A stretch of DNA of 64,000 nt from Microbacterium caowuchunii (lineage in GTDB: Bacteria > Actinomycetota > Actinomycetes > Actinomycetales > Microbacteriaceae): positions 558,001 to 622,000 of the forward strand of contig NZ_CP044231.1 in assembly GCF_008727755.1 (NCBI RefSeq), given 5' to 3'. Each line of letters opens with the position of its first letter. Within the stretch, counting starts at the first letter, position 1. Both the position numbers and the translations under genes were made by a program. Of this stretch, positions 1 to 8,035 are shown piece by piece. A model generated the notes under the pieces. That model worked only from the letters and a program-made list of their open reading frames with translations, was not told the DNA's origin and did no database searches.

Positions 1-882
1 GCCGGGGTGCTGGGCGGTACCGAGAACCTGGGACAGGCGGCGGTGGTCACCCGCGTGCCCCGTACCGTCCTCGCCCTGATCGTCGGAGCGGCGCTCGGCG
101 TATCGGGCGCCGTGATGCAGGGCGTGACCCGCAATCCGCTCGCGGACCCCGGCATCCTGGGGGTGAACCTCGGAGCGGCCCTGGCCGTCGTCATCGGGAT
201 CGCCTGGTTCGGTCTGGCCAGCGCCTCGGGTTTCGTCTGGGTAGCCATCCTGGGTGCCGCGCTCGCCGCGGTCTTCGTCTACACGGTCGGTTCCCTCGGC
301 CGTGGCGGTGCCACTCCGTTGAAGCTGGCCCTCGCCGGCGCCGCCACCTCCGCCGCGCTGGCCTCGTTCGTCACGGCGGTCTGGCTGCCCCGCGGCGACA
401 TCGCCGGGTCCGTCCGTTCCTGGCTCATCGGCGGTGTGGGGGGTGCGACCTGGGACACCACGATGCTCGTCCTGCCGTTCGTCGTCGCGGGTTTCGTGAT
501 CAGCCTGCTCTCGGCGCGGAGCCTGAACTCCCTGGCCCTCGGCGACGACCTCGCCGCCGGGCTCGGCGAACGGGTCGCGGTCGTCCGGGCGGTCGCCGCG
601 CTCGGTGCGGTTCTGCTGTGCGGTGCGGCGACGGCGGTGGCCGGACCGATCGCCTTCGTCGGCCTGCTCGTCCCGCATGCCTGCCGCCTGCTCGTGGGCA
701 TCGATCACCGCTGGCTGCTGCCCTTCTCGGCGCTGACCGGCGCGGGCCTGCTCGTCGCCTCCGACATCGTCGGCCGCATCGTCGCCCGGCCCAGCGAGAT
801 CGACGTGGGCATCATCACCTCGCTGATCGGCGCGCCCTTCTTCATCTGGATCGTGCGGTCGCGGAAGGTCAGGTCGCTGTGA
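1..882 (+). CDS. FecCD-family iron-siderophore ABC permease, 5' truncated
   Basis: This is an inner-membrane permease subunit of an iron-siderophore (or heme/B12-type) ABC importer. The reading frame is open from base 1, and the usual first 50-60 residues (first helix) are missing, so the gene starts upstream of the window. The FecCD signatures RVPRTVLALIVGAALGVSG and QGVTRNPLADPGILGVN are visible, as is the late GPIAFVGLLVPHACR motif that contacts the ATPase. Several hydrophobic helices follow. Its stop overlaps the GTG of the next permease (GTGA), so the two are translationally coupled subunits of one heterodimeric channel. The substrate-binding lipoprotein is not in the window. Family assignment is secure; the exact substrate is not. 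Confidence 0.93.
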   Translation, partial: AGVLGGTENLGQAAVVTRVPRTVLALIVGAALGVSGAVMQGVTRNPLADPGILGVNLGAALAVVIGIAWFGLASASGFVWVAILGAALAAVFVYTVGSLGRGGATPLKLALAGAATSAALASFVTAVWLPRGDIAGSVRSWLIGGVGGATWDTTMLVLPFVVAGFVISLLSARSLNSLALGDDLAAGLGERVAVVRAVAALGAVLLCGAATAVAGPIAFVGLLVPHACRLLVGIDHRWLLPFSALTGAGLLVASDIVGRIVARPSEIDVGIITSLIGAPFFIWIVRSRKVRSL

Positions 883-1928
883 GCGCGCCGGGGGTCGCTA
901 CGGCGCGCACCGACGACGTGGCCGCGGGCCGCATCCGGCGTGCCCGGCGCCGGCGTCGCGTCATGGCGACGTTGGTCGGGCTGATCGCGGTCCTCTTCGC
1001 GACGAGCCTGATGGTGGGCAACACGTTCTACCCCCCGAGCGACGTCGTCGGGGTGATCCTCGGTCAGGACATCGCCGGGGCGACCTTCACGGTGGGCAGG
1101 CTGCGACTGCCCCGGGCCGTTCTGGCGGTGCTCGTCGGACTGTGCTTCGGGCTGGCCGGCGTCACGTTCCAGACGATGCTGCGCAACCCGCTCGCCAGCC
1201 CCGACATCATCGGGATCAGCGCCGGCTCGAGCGCCGCCGCCGCGTTCGCGATCGTCATGCTGGGGCTCAGCGGAGCGGCCGTGTCCGCGCTCGCGATCGT
1301 CGCGGGCCTCAGCGTCGCCCTGCTCATCCACCTGCTCGCGTCGCACCGCGGGGGTGCCGGCACTCGCCTCATCCTCATCGGGATCGGCATGGCGGCCATG
1401 CTCGAGAGCGTGACGCAGTACGTCCTCTCGCAGGCGGGCCAGTGGGACCTCCAGGAGGCCGCGCGCTGGCTGACCGGGAGCCTCAACGGTGTCGGCTGGG
1501 AGCAGACCTGGCCCGTGCTCATCGCGCTGCTGGTGCTCGGACCGGTGCTGCTCGCGCGTACGCGCGACCTCTCCGTGCTGCAACTCGGCGACGACACGGC
1601 GGGTGCGCTGGGCGTGCGGGTGGAGCGCACCCGTCTCATCGTCATCGTCGCGGCCGTGGGCCTCATCGCCTTCGCGACCGCGGCGACCGGTCCGATCGCC
1701 TTCGTCGCGTTCCTCGCGGGGCCGATCGCCGCCCGCATCGTCGGCCCCCACGGCTCCCCGCTCATCCCCGCCGCTCTCGTCGGCGCGCTGCTCGTGCTCG
1801 CCGGGGATCTGGTCGGCCAGCACCTGCTGGGGCTGCGCTACCCGGTCGGGATCGTCACCGGCGTGCTGGGCGCCCCCTACCTCGTCTACCTCATCATCCG
1901 TACCAACCGCGCGGGAGGCTCGCTATGA
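879..1928 (+). CDS. FecCD-family iron-siderophore ABC permease (second subunit)
   Basis: Second channel subunit of the same importer, 349 aa, normal length for the family. The GTG start at 879 is chosen because it overlaps the upstream stop in a GTGA junction; a longer open frame upstream lies within the previous gene. Residues 1-35 are a basic cytoplasmic tail (RRARRRRR) before the first helix. Diagnostic FecCD motifs are RLPRAVLAVLVGLCFGLAG, MLRNPLASPDIIGISAGSS and GPIAFVAFLAGPIAARI. It ends in an ATGA overlap with the ATPase gene. Pairing of two non-identical FecCD subunits is typical of actinobacterial and Gram-positive siderophore importers. Confidence 0.94.
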   Translation: MSAPGVATARTDDVAAGRIRRARRRRRVMATLVGLIAVLFATSLMVGNTFYPPSDVVGVILGQDIAGATFTVGRLRLPRAVLAVLVGLCFGLAGVTFQTMLRNPLASPDIIGISAGSSAAAAFAIVMLGLSGAAVSALAIVAGLSVALLIHLLASHRGGAGTRLILIGIGMAAMLESVTQYVLSQAGQWDLQEAARWLTGSLNGVGWEQTWPVLIALLVLGPVLLARTRDLSVLQLGDDTAGALGVRVERTRLIVIVAAVGLIAFATAATGPIAFVAFLAGPIAARIVGPHGSPLIPAALVGALLVLAGDLVGQHLLGLRYPVGIVTGVLGAPYLVYLIIRTNRAGGSL

Positions 1929-2728
1929 CCGCCGACCACACGCTCGTCGCCGAACGGCTCGCCCTCGGGTACGCCGATCGCACGGTGATCAGCGACCTCG
2001 ACCTCGTCGTTCCGCCCGGACGCATCACCGCCGTCGTCGGTGCCAACGCCTGCGGCAAGTCCACGTTGCTGCGTTCCATGTCGCGTCTGCTCGCGCCGAA
2101 GGGCGGTCACGTGCTGCTCGACGGGGCGGACGTGCACCGGATGCCGGCGAAGGAACTCGCCCGGACGCTCGGCCTGCTGCCGCAGTCGCCGATCGCGCCC
2201 GAGGGGATCACCGTCGCCGACCTGGTCGGCCGCGGGAGACATCCCCATCAAGGGATCCTCTCGCGGTGGACCCGCGAGGACGACGTCGCGGTGGCCGACG
2301 CGCTGGCCGCCACGGACACCACCGGGCTCGCCGACCGCGCGGTGGACGAGCTCTCCGGGGGACAGCGCCAGCGCGTGTGGATCGCGATGGCGCTCGCACA
2401 GCGCACCGATGTGCTGCTGCTGGACGAGCCGACCACGTTCCTCGACGTGAGCCACCAGGTCGAGGTGCTCGATCTGCTGACCGATTTGAACCGCTCTCGG
2501 GGGACCACCATCGTGATGGTGCTCCACGATCTGAATCTCGCGGCCCGGTACGCCGATCACCTCGTGGCGATCCAGGACGGTGCGATCCACGCCGCGGGAG
2601 CGCCGGAGCGGGTGCTGACGGAGGACTGCGTGCGCGCGGTGTTCGGTCTGGACAGCAGGGTGATCGTCGATCCGGTGTCCGGTAAGCCGCTCATGCTCCC
2701 GATCGGCCGCCACCACCGGATCGCCTGA
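1925..2728 (+). CDS. ABC transporter ATP-binding protein, FepC/FecE type
   Basis: Cytoplasmic ATPase of the siderophore importer, 267 aa. Walker A is GANACGKSTLL (an Ala-Cys variant of GPNGCGKST), the signature is LSGGQRQRVWIAMALAQ, Walker B is VLLLDEPTTFLD and the switch histidine is in VLHDLNLAARYAD. The motif SHQVEVLDLL after Walker B is characteristic of FepC/FhuC ATPases. The ATG at 1925 forms an ATGA overlap with the second permease, giving a three-gene coupled operon. A long perfect hairpin follows the stop. The genes are probably iron-repressed, but the promoter lies outside the window. Confidence 0.95.
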   Translation: MTADHTLVAERLALGYADRTVISDLDLVVPPGRITAVVGANACGKSTLLRSMSRLLAPKGGHVLLDGADVHRMPAKELARTLGLLPQSPIAPEGITVADLVGRGRHPHQGILSRWTREDDVAVADALAATDTTGLADRAVDELSGGQRQRVWIAMALAQRTDVLLLDEPTTFLDVSHQVEVLDLLTDLNRSRGTTIVMVLHDLNLAARYADHLVAIQDGAIHAAGAPERVLTEDCVRAVFGLDSRVIVDPVSGKPLMLPIGRHHRIA

Positions 2729-2766
2729 GCGCCGCGCCCGTCCGGGCGGCGGCGCAGAACGACCGA

Positions 2767-2805
2767 CGTCCACGACGCGGGATGCGGCATCCCGCGTCGT
2801 GGACG
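2767..2805. terminator. Bidirectional hairpin terminator
   Basis: A perfect 19-bp inverted repeat with a single central base lies between the converging ABC ATPase (ends 2728) and DUF4097 (ends 2820) genes. It has no long T-tract, as is common in high-GC actinobacteria, and probably ends transcription from both sides. Confidence 0.8.
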
Positions 2806-2819
2806 CGTCCCGGTCCGGG

Positions 2820-3665
2820 TCAGCGGGCGGAGCCCAGCCGCACCTCGCCGGCGGAGAGGGTGACGTCGATCGTGCCCCGGGCCCCGGAACCGCGCTCGAG
2901 CCTGTTGTCGAGGTTCCCCGCGCTCACATCGGAGCGCACGTCGTAATCGCCCGACGGCAGCCCCAGGGACAGGGATCCCGCGCTCACGTCGATCTGCACG
3001 GACCGGGGGACGGTCCCCGCCAGCCGGGCGTCCACGCGGCCGGCCGACAGGGAGAAGTCCGCCTCCGTCACGCCGTCCAGACGCAGTTCCGCGCTGCCCG
3101 CGTTGAGGTCGGTCGAGAGGGAGCGCGCCTCGCCGGTCACGCTGAGGTCGCCGGCCGACACCTCGAGGTCGAGGTCGCCGAACGAGCCGCCCGCGGTGAG
3201 GGATCCGGCCGACAGGCGCATGGCCGCGTCCGCGCCGTCCAACTCGGTGGGGAGAGTCAGGGTCGCCCGTCCGTTCCCGCCGAACCAGAAGCCGCCGAAC
3301 CAGGGTCCGCGCGGGCTCTCCACCCGCAGCTCGTCGTCCTCTCGTTCGAAGCGCCATCCGCCCCGGCCTTCGACGATGTCGAGCGTCGCCTCGTCGACGT
3401 CCGCGAAGACGACCGTGAGGTCGACCGCGCTCGCCACGATGTCGAGGTCGGAGACGCCGTCCACCGCCAGCGTGCGGGTCTCCGACGTGGTGGCGGAGGC
3501 GGCCACGGTGCGGACGATCCCCGCCGTGACGGCGCCGAGGATGAGCGCCGCGCCGAGGGCGATCGTGAGGATGGCGATGACGCGGGCGGAACCGTTGCGC
3601 GGGGGCCGCGGAGCCGGGACCTCGGCCACGGGGGACGTCTCGGGCGGGGGAGTGAGGGTGGTCAT
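2820..3665 (-). CDS. DUF4097-type membrane-anchored beta-repeat protein
   Basis: A 281-aa protein with a Pro-rich cytoplasmic N-terminus, one membrane helix (about residues 28-52) and a long extracytoplasmic part made of repeating strands. The repeat unit is visible as LSAGSLT, VSAGDLS, LNAGSAE, LSAGRVD, VSAGSLS, VSAGNLD and LSAGEVR, each marking one turn of a beta-helix-like stack, as in DUF4097 (putative adhesin) domains. Its ATG overlaps the stop of the response regulator gene by 4 nt, so it is the third member of the kinase-regulator operon. In Firmicutes, DUF4097 and related LiaF-type proteins accompany cell-envelope stress systems; a similar accessory role here is inference. Confidence 0.8.
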   Translation of the reverse strand: MTTLTPPPETSPVAEVPAPRPPRNGSARVIAILTIALGAALILGAVTAGIVRTVAASATTSETRTLAVDGVSDLDIVASAVDLTVVFADVDEATLDIVEGRGGWRFEREDDELRVESPRGPWFGGFWFGGNGRATLTLPTELDGADAAMRLSAGSLTAGGSFGDLDLEVSAGDLSVTGEARSLSTDLNAGSAELRLDGVTEADFSLSAGRVDARLAGTVPRSVQIDVSAGSLSLGLPSGDYDVRSDVSAGNLDNRLERGSGARGTIDVTLSAGEVRLGSAR

Positions 3666-4357
3666 CGTGCTGCTCCTGTCTGGGGCGGGTGGGGCGCGTC
3701 CGCGGGAGACGAGCCGTGTTCGACGTGCGCGAGGGCGGCGAGGACGCGGCGGTTGCCGGATTCGTCGGGCTCGAGCTCGAGCTTCTGGAAGATGGCGGTG
3801 ATGTGCTTCTCGACGGATGCCTCGGAGAGGAACAGCGTCCCGGCGATCGCCTGGTTCGACTTCCCCTCCGCGATGAGGGCGAGCACGGTCGCCTCCCGCT
3901 GGGTGAGCCGCTGCATCCGCTCGTCGCGGGTGCGTCGGTTGAGCAGTTGCGCCACCACCTCGGGATCGAGGACCGTCGCGCCGGAGCCGATCCGTTCGAT
4001 CGTCTCCAGGAAGTCGCGCACGTCCGCGACGCGGTCCTTGAGGAGGTAGCCGAGGGCTCCGCCGCGTCCGATCACGATTTCGCTGGCGTAGCGCTCCTCG
4101 ACGTACTGCGAGAGGACGAGCACGGGCAGGTCCGGGTGGGCAGAGCGCAGGCGCAGGGCGGCTCGGATGCCCTCGTCGGTGAACGTCGGCGGGAGGCGCA
4201 CATCGAGGATGCAGAGCTCCGGTGCGACTTCGGCGACGGTCTCGTCGAGGGCGGTGGCATCCGGGAGGGCCGCGACCACCTGGTGGCCGGCGTCCTCCAG
4301 GAGACGGACGAGGCCTTCGCGCAGCAGGACCGAGTCCTCGCAGATCAGGATGCGCAC
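3662..4357 (-). CDS. LuxR/NarL-type response regulator
   Basis: Response regulator of 231 aa. The receiver has acidic pocket residues in CEDS, phosphoacceptor Asp52 in CILDVRLPP and conserved Lys107 in GYLLKD. The output is a LuxR-type helix-turn-helix with LTQREATVLALIAEGKSNQAIA and SVEKHITAIFQKL. The GTG at 4357 is chosen because the receiver begins there (VRILICEDS) and it overlaps the kinase stop by 13 nt. The partner kinase is immediately upstream and the DUF4097 gene overlaps downstream. The regulator probably activates its own operon, but no operator could be assigned. Confidence 0.93.
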   Translation of the reverse strand: MRILICEDSVLLREGLVRLLEDAGHQVVAALPDATALDETVAEVAPELCILDVRLPPTFTDEGIRAALRLRSAHPDLPVLVLSQYVEERYASEIVIGRGGALGYLLKDRVADVRDFLETIERIGSGATVLDPEVVAQLLNRRTRDERMQRLTQREATVLALIAEGKSNQAIAGTLFLSEASVEKHITAIFQKLELEPDESGNRRVLAALAHVEHGSSPADAPHPPQTGAAR

Positions 4358-5619
4358 GGGACGCTCACCTCCAGTGCCGTGGGACCGCCTTGCGGGCTGT
4401 CCAGCCGGAAGGTGCCGCCGGCGGCGAGCACCCGGTTGGAGATGCCGTCGAGCCCGCCACCGGGCAGGACCCGGGCCCCGCCGATGCCGTTGTCCTCGAT
4501 CCGTGCCCACAGGACGTTCTCGTCCCGGAGGCGGACCACGACGCGGCATTCCGCGGCGCGTGAGTGCTTGGCGGCGTTGGTGAGGGACTCGGCGATCGCG
4601 AAGTACACGGCCGTCTCCGCCTCGCGCGAGCATCTGCCGTTCAGACGGACGTCGAGGTGCACGGGCACGTGGGAGCGGGCCGCCAGGGCGGACAACGCGG
4701 CGTCGAGCCCGCGGTCGTCGAGGACGGACGCGTGGATGCCGCGGGCGAGCTGGCGCAGCTCGGTGATGGCCGCCTTGGTGGAGGTGTGCGCCTCCTCGAT
4801 CAGCGATTTCGCGGCCGCGGGGTCCTCGTCGATCTTCTGCTGAGCGAGCCCGAGCGTCATGCCGACCGAGACCAGGCGGGGCTGGACGCCGTCGTGCAGA
4901 TCGCGTTCGATCCGGGTCCGTTCCAGGTCGGAGGCGCGCAGGGCCCCGGCGCGCTGGGCGTCGGAGGTGCGGGCGGCCTCGGCGTACTGCGCCTCGCGGG
5001 AGGGCACCATGATCGCGCGGGAGAGCACGCCGTGCAGCATCCCGAGTCCCACGATCGCCGCGAGCGATACGAGCGCACCGAGGATCCCGATCAGGGGAGC
5101 CCAGGCGACGACGACCTCGAAGCCGGTCAGCCACACCTCCACGGTCCCCTCGCCGCCGGCGTAGAGCGGGGCGAAGGCGAGCGCCACGGATGCGGCGAAC
5201 ACCGAGACCAGCGGCAGCACGATGAAGCCGAGCACCGTGGCGATCGAGAAGTTGGCGACGGCCCGCCACATCTGCGGGTCGATGAACTGCTGCCACAGCA
5301 CGAGCAGGAACCCGCCGAACCCGGGACGGGGGCGCGCGCGGGGGCGGAGCGCGGGGAGCCCGAGGTCGTAGAGGCCGTCGACGCGGGCGACCTCGAGCCA
5401 GGCGACGCCGAAGAGCGCGTACACGACGCCGACGAGCAGGACGAGGCCGATCCCGAGCAGGGGGATGAGGCCGACCCCGGTCGCGAGGAGGGTGAACAGA
5501 ACGGTGAAGACGACGGGCCCGACGAGCGCAAGGGCGGCGAGCTGGGCGATGGCCCCGGCCACGGGGCCGGGGGAGAACGTCCACGTGCGAGTCGGGGACG
5601 GGAGGGCGGCGGAAGTCAT
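4345..5619 (-). CDS. Sensor histidine kinase, HisKA_3 (NarL-type) with putative sensor domain
   Basis: Membrane sensor kinase of 424 aa. The N-terminal ~215 residues hold about four helices in the layout of the actinobacterial 'putative sensor' domain (PF13796-like), including ALFGVAWLEVARVDGLYDL. The HisKA_3 dimerisation helix carries the phosphoacceptor near residue 242 in IERDLHDGVQPRLV, and the HATPase_c domain has ESLTNAAKHSRA (N box) and DNGIGGA (G1 box). The ATG at 5619 has a TACCGT hexamer 6 nt upstream and an overlapping GGAGAT, so leaderless and SD-led starts coincide. It autophosphorylates and passes phosphate to the adjacent LuxR-type regulator. The signal is unknown; cell-envelope stress is a guess from the DUF4097 neighbour. 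Confidence 0.92.
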   Translation of the reverse strand: MTSAALPSPTRTWTFSPGPVAGAIAQLAALALVGPVVFTVLFTLLATGVGLIPLLGIGLVLLVGVVYALFGVAWLEVARVDGLYDLGLPALRPRARPRPGFGGFLLVLWQQFIDPQMWRAVANFSIATVLGFIVLPLVSVFAASVALAFAPLYAGGEGTVEVWLTGFEVVVAWAPLIGILGALVSLAAIVGLGMLHGVLSRAIMVPSREAQYAEAARTSDAQRAGALRASDLERTRIERDLHDGVQPRLVSVGMTLGLAQQKIDEDPAAAKSLIEEAHTSTKAAITELRQLARGIHASVLDDRGLDAALSALAARSHVPVHLDVRLNGRCSREAETAVYFAIAESLTNAAKHSRAAECRVVVRLRDENVLWARIEDNGIGGARVLPGGGLDGISNRVLAAGGTFRLDSPQGGPTALEVSVPCAS

Positions 5620-5760
5620 ATCTCCACGGTAGGACCGCGGCCGGGGCCGCACACCCGAGCCATCCCGACATCCGGTTTCGGGAAAACCCGAATCCGCGGA
5701 CCTCCTCGACGGATGGGGGAGGTCGGGGCGATGATTGTCGCACTCCCGGAGGACCGCGCC

Positions 5761-7125
5761 ATGACCGACCACGCCATCCGTCCCGACCGCACCACTCTGC
5801 GCAACTTCTACCAGGTGCTGCTGAACACGCTCGTCGCGAACGTCACGACGAGCTATCTGTGGTTCGCTCTGACGTTCTGGGCGTACCTCGAGACCCGCTC
5901 CGTGCTGGCGACCTCGATCATCGGCGGGAGCTACATGCTGCTGGTCGCGGTCTTCGGTGTCGTGTTCGGCGCCATCGTCGACCACATGAAGAAGAAGGCG
6001 GTGATGGTCCTCTCGAGCGCCGTCACGCTCGCGACGTACCTGCTCGCCGGGGCGCTCTACCTGGCCTTCCCCGAGGCCACCCTCGTCGACTGGGGGCGGC
6101 CGTGGTTCTGGTTGTTCGCGGGGGTCATCCTGATCGGCGGCGTGGTCGAGAACCTGCGCAACATCGCGTTGTCCACCACGGTGACGCTGCTCGTGCCCGC
6201 GGACCGGCGGGACCGCGCCAACGGACTCGTGGGCACCGTGCAGGGGCTCGCCTTCCTGGTGACGAGCGTCTTCTCCGGGCTGTCGATCGGGCTGCTCGGG
6301 ATGGGGCCGACCGTGCTCATCGCGATCGCCGCGACGGCCGTCGCGTTCGTCCACATCCTGTTCGTGTCCATCCCGGAGCCCGGTGTCGTGCGCGCCCCGG
6401 GGGCGGCCCGCGCGAAGATCAGTTTCCGGGGCGCGATCCCGGCCATCCGGTCCGTACCGGGTCTCATGCCGTTGATCGTCTTCACGACGTTCAACAACCT
6501 CATCGGCGGCGTCTTCATGGCGTTGATGGACCCCTACGGGCTCACCCTGTTCTCCGTGGAGCTGTGGGGTGTCGTCCTCGGTGTCACGAGCATCGGGTTC
6601 ATCGTCGGCGGCGCTCTCGTGGCGAAGTTCGGGCTGGGCGAGAACCCGGTCCGCACCCTTTTGTGGGTCAATGTCGGGGTGTCCGTCCTGGGACTGACGT
6701 TCGGGCTCCGGGAGTGGTGGTGGCTCTACGCGGCGGGCCTGTTCGTCTTCATGTGCCTGATGCCGATCGCCGAGGCTGCCGAGCAGACGATCATCCAGCG
6801 GGTGGTGCCCTTCGAGACCCAGGGGCGCGTGTTCGGTTTCGCCGCGAGCATCGAGGCGGCGGCGTCGCCGGTGTCGGCCTTCCTGATCGGCCCGCTCGCG
6901 CAGTTCTGGCTCATTCCCTATATGAACACCGCCGACGGACAGCGCACCTGGGGGTGGCTGCTCGGGGAGGGCGAGGCGCGCGGGATCGCGCTCGTGTTCA
7001 CCGCCGCGAGTCTCGTGATGCTCGTCGTCGTCGTGCTCGCGCTCCTGTCCGCCCCGTATCGGCGGCTGTCCGCGTCGTACGCGCAGACACCGGCTCCGCT
7101 GGCCGACGGTCCGCTCCCGGCGTGA
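5761..7125 (+). CDS. MFS transporter, DHA3-like efflux type
   Basis: Major facilitator protein of 454 aa with about 12 helices. The N-terminal half has the loop FGAIVDHMKKKAVMVLSS, equivalent to the MFS GxxxDRxGRRxxx motif A but with a basic KKK. The C-terminal half has QTIIQRVVPFETQGRVFGF, seen in DHA3 (macrolide/tetracycline-like) exporters. The ATG at 5761 is preferred over ATG 5731 because GGAGGA sits 6-12 nt upstream of it. It is divergent from the sensor kinase, sharing a 141-bp gap, so co-regulation by that two-component system is possible. The substrate is unknown. Confidence 0.85.
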   Translation: MTDHAIRPDRTTLRNFYQVLLNTLVANVTTSYLWFALTFWAYLETRSVLATSIIGGSYMLLVAVFGVVFGAIVDHMKKKAVMVLSSAVTLATYLLAGALYLAFPEATLVDWGRPWFWLFAGVILIGGVVENLRNIALSTTVTLLVPADRRDRANGLVGTVQGLAFLVTSVFSGLSIGLLGMGPTVLIAIAATAVAFVHILFVSIPEPGVVRAPGAARAKISFRGAIPAIRSVPGLMPLIVFTTFNNLIGGVFMALMDPYGLTLFSVELWGVVLGVTSIGFIVGGALVAKFGLGENPVRTLLWVNVGVSVLGLTFGLREWWWLYAAGLFVFMCLMPIAEAAEQTIIQRVVPFETQGRVFGFAASIEAAASPVSAFLIGPLAQFWLIPYMNTADGQRTWGWLLGEGEARGIALVFTAASLVMLVVVVLALLSAPYRRLSASYAQTPAPLADGPLPA

Positions 7126-7182
7126 GCGCGCCGGCCGGAGCCGCGGGCCGGGTGGCGGGGGGAATCGGGAGAGGATGGAGGG

Positions 7183-7998
7183 ATGAGCGCTCCCGTCCTG
7201 ACCTCCCTCGACATCCGACTGATCGCCGTCGACATGGACGGGACCCTGCTCGACGAGCACGGCCGGGTGCCGGAGGACCTGTGGCCTCTCCTGGACCGAC
7301 TGCGCGAGCGCGGGATCGTCTTCGCGCCCTCCAGCGGGCGGCAGTACGCGACGCTTCGCCGTGAGTTCGGCGGGCACGGGGACGACATGGTGTTCATCGC
7401 CGAGAACGGGACCTACGTGGTGCGCGACGACGAGGAGCTCAGCTCCGACGTCATGGACCGATCCGTCGTACGGGAGGTGGTCGCCCTCGCCCGGACGCTC
7501 ACCCACGACGTGGGCGTCGTGCTCTGCGGCAAGCGCTCCGCCTACATCGAGCGCACGGACGAGGCGTTCCGGGCCGAGGCAGATCGGTACTACGCCCGGC
7601 TGGACGAGGTGGCCGACCTCGACGAGGTGGAGGACGACATCCTGAAGATCGCGGTGTTCGACTTCGCGGATGCGGAGACGACGACGGCCCCCGCCCTCGC
7701 CCGATTCGCCGCGTCCCACCAGGTGGTCGTCTCGGGCGCCCACTGGGTGGACATCATGAATCCCGGTGTCAACAAGGGCCGCGCGCTGCGGCGCCTGCAG
7801 GAAGCGCTCGGTATCACGGCCGCCCAGACCATGGCCTTCGGCGACTACCTCAACGACCTGGAGATGATGGACGCGGCCGAGCACTCCTATGCGATGGCCA
7901 ACGCCCACGCGGATGTCGTCGCCCGCGCTCGGCACCGTGCGCCCTCCAATCGGGAGCACGGCGTCATCCGGGTGATCGAGGGTCTCCTCGGCGGCTGA
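7183..7998 (+). CDS. HAD superfamily hydrolase, Cof/YbiV type
   Basis: Cytoplasmic sugar-phosphate or nucleotide phosphatase of 271 aa. Motif I is DMDGTLLDE with the nucleophilic Asp, motif II is PSSGRQY, the Lys of motif III is in NPGVNKGRAL, and motif IV is AFGDYLNDLEMMD. The Cof-type C2 cap lies between motifs II and III. The ATG at 7183 follows GAGGAT with 6 nt between, resembling the leaderless CAGGAT arrangement elsewhere in the window, and a purine-rich GGAGGG adjoins the start. It stands alone between the MFS gene and the convergent ABC-2 genes. The substrate cannot be inferred. Confidence 0.9.
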   Translation: MSAPVLTSLDIRLIAVDMDGTLLDEHGRVPEDLWPLLDRLRERGIVFAPSSGRQYATLRREFGGHGDDMVFIAENGTYVVRDDEELSSDVMDRSVVREVVALARTLTHDVGVVLCGKRSAYIERTDEAFRAEADRYYARLDEVADLDEVEDDILKIAVFDFADAETTTAPALARFAASHQVVVSGAHWVDIMNPGVNKGRALRRLQEALGITAAQTMAFGDYLNDLEMMDAAEHSYAMANAHADVVARARHRAPSNREHGVIRVIEGLLGG

Positions 7999-8035
7999 GC
8001 GCCGCTCGGCCCGCCGTGGCTCCCCGCCGCGCGGT

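Noticed and set aside
4345-7959. Very long minus-strand open frame of 1204 codons continuing upstream of the sensor kinase
   Set aside because: Beyond 5619 it is antisense to the MFS and HAD genes, with composition of a high-GC shadow and no domain. The kinase starts at 5619 where the sensor helices begin.
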